Shown piece after piece: positions 7,627 to 12,327 of a stretch of 12,327 nt of DNA (positions within the stretch are counted from its first letter, which is position 1; the number at the start of each line of letters is the position of its first letter). Origin of the DNA: Candidatus Kapaibacterium sp. (GTDB taxonomy: Bacteria > Bacteroidota > Ignavibacteria > Palsa-1295); the NCBI GenBank assembly GCA_025450975.1, contig JANWLI010000049.1:1-12327 (forward strand), read 5' to 3'. The notes under the pieces are model-generated. The model did no database searches, had not been told where the DNA came from, and saw only the letters and a program-made list of their open reading frames with translations. A program made the translations under genes and the position numbers.

Positions 7627-7922
7627 TGGAAGCGATCAAAGATAGTCAGGGAGCGGTGTGGGAAGTGTTCATTCAGGCAAAGCCTGGGCAGCCATACCGT
7701 CACGTAGGAAACGTCCATGCCTTCGATAAAGAGATGGCGATGCAGAATGCGCGCGACGTGTATACACGTCGCGGCGAAGGAACGGCGATCTGGGTCGTGC
7801 CGTCGAATTACATCGTAGCGAGTTCGCCGGAAGATATCGGCTCGTTCTTCGACCCGGCTAACGATAAAGTGTATCGTCATCCTACGTTCTACACACTTCC
7901 GGAAGGCGTGCAGCATATATGA
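7626..7922 (+). CDS. paaB: Phenylacetyl-CoA 1,2-epoxidase subunit PaaB
   Basis: A 98-residue small subunit of the phenylacetyl-CoA epoxidase. Known PaaB proteins bridge PaaAC heterodimers into the larger complex and are needed for activity, but hold no metal. The sequence shows hallmark PaaB segments: WEVFIQAKPG near the start, RHVGNVHAFD, NARDVYTRRGEG, IWVVPS and the C-terminal KVYRHPTFYTLPEGVQH. E. coli PaaB is about 95 residues, so it is full length. Its ATG overlaps the paaA stop by one base, and its TGA stop lies inside the paaC start (ATGA), so its translation is probably coupled to both neighbours. No separate ribosome-binding site is visible. Confidence 0.96.
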   Translation: MEAIKDSQGAVWEVFIQAKPGQPYRHVGNVHAFDKEMAMQNARDVYTRRGEGTAIWVVPSNYIVASSPEDIGSFFDPANDKVYRHPTFYTLPEGVQHI

Positions 7923-8677
7923 CAAAGCAGGAAGCACTGGGTAAGTATCTGCTGCGTCTTGCCGATACGAATCTTATTCTCGGACAGCGTCTGGCCGAAT
8001 GGTGTGGCACCGGGCCATTCCTGGAGGAAGACCTTGCGATGACGAATATCTCGCTCGATCTTTTCGGCACCGCTGAAGCGCTGCTTAAGTATGCCTGCGA
8101 AGTTGAAGGCAAGGGCAGGACGGCTGACGAGCTCACCTTCCGCAGGCCGGAGCGAGAGTTCACGAATATTCTTCTCGTTGAGCAACCAAACGTTGATTTT
8201 GGTGCGACGATCCTCCGCCAGCTCTTCGTCGATGCATTTGATTACTATCATTACTCGGAGTTATCGAAGTCCAGCGACCCAATTATTGCCGGTGTTGCTG
8301 CTAAGGCATCGAAGGAGACGACGTACCACTTGCGCCATTCTGAGTCCTGGGTGATCCGTTTGGGTGATGGTACTGAGGAAAGCCATCAGCGGATGCAGAA
8401 TGCGCTCAACGAGTTGTGGCGCTTCACTGACGAGCAGTTCGAGATGAACGAAGTCGATGCGATGCTTATCGAGGAGCGGATCGCCGTCGATCTAGCGCCG
8501 ATCAAGGCAAAGTGGTTGGAGAAAGTCATTCCCGTGCTTAGCGAGGCAACGCTTCAGATCCCGGAGAACACCTTCATGCAGCGCGGCGGCAGGGAGGGCA
8601 AGCACTCGGAGCATTTTGGCTTTCTGTTGGCAGAGATGCACTACATTCCGCGTGCGTATCCGGATGCAACGTGGTAA
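7919..8677 (+). CDS. paaC: Phenylacetyl-CoA 1,2-epoxidase structural subunit PaaC
   Basis: The 252-residue structural partner of PaaA. It has the same ferritin-like four-helix fold but in known complexes lacks a functional di-iron site, and it stabilises PaaA. Diagnostic stretches are LGQRLAEWCGTGPFLEEDLA (21-40), KETTYHLRHSESWVIRLGDG (132-151) and the C-terminal GKHSEHFGFLLAEMHYI. E. coli PaaC is about 248 residues. The ATG overlaps the paaB stop as ATGA. The end of the gene overlaps the GTG start of paaD by 7 bases. Nothing looks truncated. Confidence 0.96.
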   Translation: MTKQEALGKYLLRLADTNLILGQRLAEWCGTGPFLEEDLAMTNISLDLFGTAEALLKYACEVEGKGRTADELTFRRPEREFTNILLVEQPNVDFGATILRQLFVDAFDYYHYSELSKSSDPIIAGVAAKASKETTYHLRHSESWVIRLGDGTEESHQRMQNALNELWRFTDEQFEMNEVDAMLIEERIAVDLAPIKAKWLEKVIPVLSEATLQIPENTFMQRGGREGKHSEHFGFLLAEMHYIPRAYPDATW

Positions 8678-9159
8678 CGACTCTTGATAAGGAAGGCATC
8701 ATAGAGGTCCTTCGGTCTATTCCTGATCCGGAGATTCCGGTTATTAATATTGATGAACTTGGTATCCTGCGCGATGTGATCCTCACCGGCGATCACGTTG
8801 AGGTTGTGATCACGCCGACATATTCCGGATGCCCTGCGATGACGCAGATCGAGAGTGATATCCGCGCGAAGCTGCATGAGCATGGCATCGATAATATTGT
8901 TGTGCGAATGACGTACCAGCCTGCGTGGACGACGGACTGGATGTCCGAAGAAGCGAAGGAGAAGCTTCGGAAGTATGGCATCTCGCCACCGGGTCGTATG
9001 CATAATGCGATCGTACCGCTTGTAGTAGATTCTGTCGTCTGCCCGCACTGCGGTTCTTTCCAGACCGCGGTTGTTTCGGAGTTTGGATCGACAGCGTGCA
9101 AGGCGCTATACCAGTGCCAGGACTGCAAAGAACCCTTCGATTACTTTAAGAGTATTTAA
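8671..9159 (+). CDS. paaD: Phenylacetyl-CoA epoxidase maturation protein PaaD (MIP18/DUF59 family)
   Basis: A 162-residue protein required for phenylacetyl-CoA epoxidase activity. PaaD belongs to the MIP18/DUF59 family of iron-sulfur cluster assembly factors and is thought to help mature a metal centre, most likely the PaaE cluster. It is not a subunit of the purified oxygenase. The DUF59 part has DPEIP at 19-23 and PTYSGCPA at 49-56 with the conserved Cys54. The C-terminal part is a probable zinc-binding knuckle with C124-x2-C127, C143 and C149-x2-C152, as in PaaD from other bacteria. E. coli PaaD is about 165 residues. The start is GTG at 8671, overlapping the end of paaC; no in-frame ATG upstream fits the family N-terminus. 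It is the last gene of the plus-strand cluster. Confidence 0.93.
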   Translation: MVTTLDKEGIIEVLRSIPDPEIPVINIDELGILRDVILTGDHVEVVITPTYSGCPAMTQIESDIRAKLHEHGIDNIVVRMTYQPAWTTDWMSEEAKEKLRKYGISPPGRMHNAIVPLVVDSVVCPHCGSFQTAVVSEFGSTACKALYQCQDCKEPFDYFKSI

Positions 9160-9175
9160 GCCTGTAAATAATAGT

Positions 9176-9196
9176 GGCAGCTGGGACAAAGTTGCC
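9176..9196 (+). terminator. Weak hairpin after paaD
   Basis: GGCAGCT (9176-9182) pairs with AGTTGCC (9190-9196) as a 7-bp stem with one G-U pair and a 7-base loop. It begins 17 bases after the paaD stop. There is no U-tract, so it is at best a rho-dependent or processing signal rather than a classical intrinsic terminator. Confidence 0.3.
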
Positions 9197-9253
9197 AACC
9201 AGGCGCGCCGTCCGGGGGGCCGTCAATAGCTGCGGGCTACAAGACATCGAGGG

Positions 9254-9274
9254 ATCCTTCGCTTCGCTCAGGAT
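9254..9274. repeat. Dispersed-repeat-like hairpin between paaD and polA
   Basis: Outer arms ATCCT (9254-9258) and AGGAT (9270-9274) enclose a TC/TC mismatch and inner GC/GC arms around a TTC loop. The core phrase GATCCTTCGCTTCGCTCAGG is one I recognise as recurring between genes of many bacterial genomes. It lies just beyond the polA stop and so could also act in its 3' end. Copy number in this genome cannot be judged from one window. Otherwise the 9160-9283 gap holds no gene. Confidence 0.45.
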
Positions 9275-9283
9275 GGCGGCAGC

Positions 9284-12157
9284 TCAATGCGCATCAAACC
9301 ATGTCTTCCCAATACCTGCATCTACCTCGATCGCTACATCCATGGGGATTGCGTTTTCCATGTGGTCTCGTACGAGCGGCATCATGACTTCTTCTTCGCC
9401 GGGGTGGATGTCGAAGACTAGTTCGTCGTGGACTTGCATGATCATGAGCGATTTCAGGTCGCGCTTCCAGAGGTCGCGCTGGATGCGGATCATGGCGACC
9501 TTGATCAGCTCTGCTGCCGAGCCCTGGATGGGGGCGTTGATGGCGGCGCGCTCGTCGGCAGCGCGGATGACAGAGTTCGAGGCGTTGATATTCGTGAAGT
9601 AGCGGCGGCGTCCGAGCAGCGTGGTGACGTAGCCTTTCTTGCGGGCGCTGACGATCGTCGAGTCGATAAACTCTTTGATCGACGGGAAGGCCATGAAGTA
9701 GCGCTTGATAATATCGGCGCCTTCTTTTTGCGGAATGCCGAGGCGCGAGGCGAGTCCGAAAGCGCCGATGCCATACATGATGCCGTAGTTGATCTCTTTT
9801 GCTTTGCGGCGCATGTCGCGCGTCACTTCCTCTTTCGGAACGCCGAAGACTGCGGCCGATGTGCTCGTGTGGATGTCTTCTTTGCTTTCGAATGCTGCCA
9901 GGAGTCCGGCGTCTTTGGTGACGTGGGCCATGATGCGCAGTTCGATCTGCGAGTAATCGGCAGAGAGGATCGAGCCGGAGGGGAAGCGGGAGACGAATGC
10001 TTTGCGCAGGCCGCGTCCCATCTCGGTGCGGATGGGGATGTTCTGTAAATTCGGATCCTGCGAGGAGAGGCGTCCGGTTGCGGCGACGGCCTGATTGTAG
10101 TTTGTATGGATGCGGCCCGTCTTCTTATCAACTAGCAACGGAAGTGCGTCGACGTAAGTCGAGCGAAGTTTCTGGTACTGGCGGTAGTTGAGCAGCTCTT
10201 CGGCGACTGGGTGCTGCGCTTTGAGTTGCTCGAGGACGTAGGCGTCGGTCGAGTAGCCTGTCTTCGTTTTCTTGATCGGCTGCAGCATCAGCTTCTTGAA
10301 GAGGACTTCAGCGAGCTGCTTTGTCGAGTCGATGTTGAACTCGTAGCCGGAGTAGGTATAGATGCGATCGCGGATTGCGCGGGCTTCTTCTTCCATCTCT
10401 TTGCTGACGCGGGCCAGCATTTCCGTGTCGATCTTCACGCCGTCGAACTCGACTTTCGTCAGCACTTCGATGAGCGGGAATTCGACTTCGCTTGTGACGT
10501 GCGTGAGGCCGTCGTTGCGAATGCCTTCTTCCATCGCGAGCTTGAGGCGATAGGCGACGTCGGCATCTTCGGCGCCGTACTCGGCGAGGGTGTCGGTGTT
10601 GATCGACGCCATGATCTCGTCGGAGGTCTCGCGCTTGAGTTTGAGTTTGCCGGCGACGGAGGTGAGCGAGATCGGCGTGTAGTTGAGATACTTTTCGGCA
10701 AGATCGTCCATGCCGAGTGCGCCTTCGTTGCGCAGGAGCGAGGCCGCGACCATCGTGTCGAAGCCGACGGGATGTACGCGAATGCCCTGGCGCATGAGGA
10801 CGGTCGTGTCGTACTTGATATTCTGTCCGATCTTGGCGATGTTCTCGTCTTCGAAGATTTTTTTGAAAAGCGGCAGAATGGCTTCGAGGCTGTGGCCGGT
10901 GTTGCAGGCGTTCTTCGTGGAGTCTGCGGCCTTCGCCATGTCGAAGAGTGTTGTCGACTCGATCATCTGCGGGAGGCAGATGGGGATGTAGGTCGCCTGC
11001 GATGCCTGGTAGGAGAACGACATGCCGACGATATCGGCTGCCATCGGCTTATTCGAAGTCGTCTCGAGATCGAAGCAGAACTCCTTCTGCTTTGCAAGCT
11101 CGGTGGCGAATGCTTTGACGTCTTTGAGTTCGTAGAGGGTGCGGTACTCGTGCGGAGTCGAGTGGATGTTCGTTGCCTGGGCGGGCGCGACGTACTCGGC
11201 CGATGTCGCAACCTGCGGCTCCTCTTCGGTGATGACGGGGGCATCTTCGGGAATGAAGACGCCGGTCGCCTTTTCTTCAGCTTTCAGCTTGGCGAGTAGC
11301 GTCTTGACGTTCATCTCTTTGAAGATGGCCTCGAGCTTGCGGAAGTCGGGATCGAACTTGTAGGTGAGATCGTCGATCGTGATGTTGACGGGCACGTCGA
11401 GCATGATCTTCGCAAGCTCCTGCGAGAGGAATGCATTCTCGCGTTCGCTGACGAGCTTGTCGTGCAGGCCTTTCTTCGTGATCTTATCGAGATTTGCGTA
11501 GATGCCGGCGAGCGAGCCGTGCTCGGCGAGCAGCGGCGTTGCCGTTTTCTCGCCGACGCCGCGGACGCCGGGGATGTTGTCGACTTTATCGCCGATGAGG
11601 GCGAGGTAGTCGATGAACTGCTCGGGGCGGAGTCCGTACTTCTCAGTCACGGCCTGCGTGTCGAGCATCTCCATGCTCACTTCTCCGCGCGCGGGGCGCA
11701 GGAGCTTGATATTCTCGGTGACGAGCTGGCAGAAATCTTTGTCCGGCGTGATGATGATCGTCTCCAGGTTTCGCGCATTCGCCTGATGCGCGAGGGTGCC
11801 GATGATGTCGTCGGCTTCGTAGCCGTCGATCTCGAGGAGCGGGATGTGGTAGCCGCGGATGATCTCTTTGATCGTGTGGAGCTGGGTGAGCAGGTCGTCG
11901 GGCGTGCTCTCGCGGTTCGCTTTGTACTCCTTGAACATATCGTGCCGGAATGTGGGCGCGTAGGTGTCGAAGCAGACGGCGGCGTGCGTGGGCTTATGCT
12001 GCTCGAGGAATTGCAGCAGCGCGACGGTGAATCCGTAGACGGCGCTGGTGTTCTCGCCGCGGATATTCATCAGCGGGCGGGCGATAAAAGCGAAGTACGA
12101 GCGGTAGGCAAGGGCCATACCGTCGATCAGGACGAGCAGGGGGGTGGTTGAATTCAT
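9284..12157 (-). CDS. polA: DNA polymerase I
   Basis: A full-length 957-residue family A polymerase for Okazaki fragment processing and repair; E. coli Pol I is 928 residues. The N-terminal 5'-nuclease (about 1-290) has LIDG (10-13), FDTYAPTFRHD (63-73), EADD (114-117), TPDKDF (137-142) and the helix-hairpin-helix GDKVDNIPGVRGVGEKTA (189-206). A linker of about 292-340 rich in Glu, Ala and Pro follows. The 3'-5' exonuclease (about 341-545) keeps all motifs: Asp363/Glu365 (DLETT), Asp450 (NIKYD) and Tyr527/Asp531, so proofreading should be active. The polymerase domain has motif A with Asp734 (DYSQIELR), motif B RRKAKEINYGIMYG (783-796) and motif C with Asp911 (VHDE). Unusually, motif B has Tyr791 where E. 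coli has Phe762 and Taq has Phe667. The start MNSTTPLLVLIDG is the normal position for the family. Both flanks are non-coding. Confidence 0.98.
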   Translation of the reverse strand: MNSTTPLLVLIDGMALAYRSYFAFIARPLMNIRGENTSAVYGFTVALLQFLEQHKPTHAAVCFDTYAPTFRHDMFKEYKANRESTPDDLLTQLHTIKEIIRGYHIPLLEIDGYEADDIIGTLAHQANARNLETIIITPDKDFCQLVTENIKLLRPARGEVSMEMLDTQAVTEKYGLRPEQFIDYLALIGDKVDNIPGVRGVGEKTATPLLAEHGSLAGIYANLDKITKKGLHDKLVSERENAFLSQELAKIMLDVPVNITIDDLTYKFDPDFRKLEAIFKEMNVKTLLAKLKAEEKATGVFIPEDAPVITEEEPQVATSAEYVAPAQATNIHSTPHEYRTLYELKDVKAFATELAKQKEFCFDLETTSNKPMAADIVGMSFSYQASQATYIPICLPQMIESTTLFDMAKAADSTKNACNTGHSLEAILPLFKKIFEDENIAKIGQNIKYDTTVLMRQGIRVHPVGFDTMVAASLLRNEGALGMDDLAEKYLNYTPISLTSVAGKLKLKRETSDEIMASINTDTLAEYGAEDADVAYRLKLAMEEGIRNDGLTHVTSEVEFPLIEVLTKVEFDGVKIDTEMLARVSKEMEEEARAIRDRIYTYSGYEFNIDSTKQLAEVLFKKLMLQPIKKTKTGYSTDAYVLEQLKAQHPVAEELLNYRQYQKLRSTYVDALPLLVDKKTGRIHTNYNQAVAATGRLSSQDPNLQNIPIRTEMGRGLRKAFVSRFPSGSILSADYSQIELRIMAHVTKDAGLLAAFESKEDIHTSTSAAVFGVPKEEVTRDMRRKAKEINYGIMYGIGAFGLASRLGIPQKEGADIIKRYFMAFPSIKEFIDSTIVSARKKGYVTTLLGRRRYFTNINASNSVIRAADERAAINAPIQGSAAELIKVAMIRIQRDLWKRDLKSLMIMQVHDELVFDIHPGEEEVMMPLVRDHMENAIPMDVAIEVDAGIGKTWFDAH

Positions 12158-12209
12158 GCGTGGGCGGTAGTAACATTTATTCGAGCGAAATGCTCTCTGT
12201 ATGTGGCAA
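12158..12209 (-). promoter_or_regulatory. polA upstream region
   Basis: These 52 bases lie between the polA start and the tandem repeat array, so they, or the array itself, should hold the polA promoter. I see no -35/-10 pair at normal spacing, no TAnnTTTG and no Shine-Dalgarno. The region is called from position only. Confidence 0.25.
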
Positions 12210-12296
12210 GGCGGATAGACGGATGGGCGGATAGGCGGATGATGGGGAGGCGGATAGACGGATAGGCGGATAGGCGGATAGGCGGATAGGCGGCTG
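12210..12296. repeat. 8-bp tandem repeat array, unit GGCGGATA
   Basis: GGCGGATA or one-base variants are repeated head to tail: exact units at 12210-12217, 12226-12233, 12249-12256, 12265-12272, 12273-12280 and 12281-12288; variants GACGGATG (12218), GGCGGATG (12234), GACGGATA (12257) and GGCGGCTG (12289). A 7-base interruption lies at 12242-12248. The variants GACGGATA recur in the same place in two runs, which suggests duplication of a larger block. The unit is not a multiple of three, so it is not protein-coding. The rest of the window after 12177 has no gene. Confidence 0.9.
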
Positions 12297-12318
12297 TTTA
12301 CTCATCCGCCTACCCGCC
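12281..12318. repeat. Inverted repeat closing the tandem array
   Basis: GGCGGATAGGCGG (12281-12293) and CCGCCTACCCGCC (12306-12318) pair at 12 of 13 positions around a 12-base loop. The tandem array thus ends in a copy of itself in the opposite orientation, able to form a G/C-rich hairpin. It may belong to a larger repeat running off the window. Confidence 0.75.
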
Positions 12319-12327
12319 CAACCCCCC

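Noticed and set aside
10211..11299. A 362-codon open frame on the plus strand
   Set aside because: It is antisense to polA, rich in Asp, Glu, Leu, Arg and Val as expected from the complement of GC-rich codons, and shows no domain or plausible start signal.
11462..12151. A 229-codon open frame on the plus strand
   Set aside because: It is antisense to the 5'-nuclease domain of polA with the same compositional signature; the sense strand is clearly the conserved gene.
12210..12318. A CRISPR array
   Set aside because: The units are 8 bp and head to tail, without unique spacers; no cas gene is present.
1..12327. tRNA, rRNA, riboswitch, transposase or attachment sites
   Set aside because: I saw no tRNA- or rRNA-like sequence, no recognisable riboswitch core, no transposase or integrase frame, and no direct repeats flanking any gene block.

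Overview
The window looks like chromosomal DNA of a Bacteroidota-type bacterium. Two observations support this. First, a large exported protein at 2016-5510 ends in what reads as a type IX secretion (T9SS) sorting domain, a system confined to the Bacteroidota/Chlorobiota-Ignavibacteria-Kapabacteria assemblage. Second, most starts lack a clear Shine-Dalgarno sequence and sit behind A/T-rich leaders, as is usual there. The moderately high GC and the tandem cysteine-bearing Ig-like repeats remind me of Kapabacteria-like lineages, but that finer placement is inference.

Layout. (1) 1-1895, minus: an ABC-F translation factor ATPase, complete at its N-terminus and cut off at its extreme C-terminus by the window edge. 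(2) 1896-2015: a short divergent promoter region. (3) 2016-5510, plus: a 1164-residue secreted modular protein with a signal peptide, seven Asp-box motifs (probable beta-propeller), five ~110-residue Ig-like repeats each with a cysteine pair, a cohesin-like module and a T9SS C-terminal domain. (4) 5511-9159: the five subunits/accessory proteins of phenylacetyl-CoA 1,2-epoxidase, with paaE on the minus strand and paaABCD on the plus strand, separated by a 97-bp divergent control region. (5) 9160-9283: a short non-coding gap with two hairpins. (6) 9284-12157, minus: full-length DNA polymerase I. (7) 12158-12327: the polA upstream region, which runs into an 8-bp tandem repeat array with an inverted partner.

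How the genes work together. PaaA (catalytic), PaaB, PaaC (structural) and PaaE (electron-transfer reductase) form the oxygenase that converts phenylacetyl-CoA to its ring 1,2-epoxide; PaaD is the Fe-S/metal maturation protein. Translation of paaABCD appears coupled through overlapping stop/start codons. The other pathway genes (ligase, isomerase, ring hydrolase, beta-oxidation enzymes, regulator) are not in this window. ABC-F, the secreted protein and PolA have no visible functional link to the paa genes.

I see no convincing undescribed multi-gene system. The points most worth a second look are the secreted protein's regular cysteine-pair architecture, a natural tyrosine at the ddNTP-selectivity position of PolA, the split divergent paaE/paaABCD arrangement with a palindrome in its control region, and the repeat array upstream of polA.
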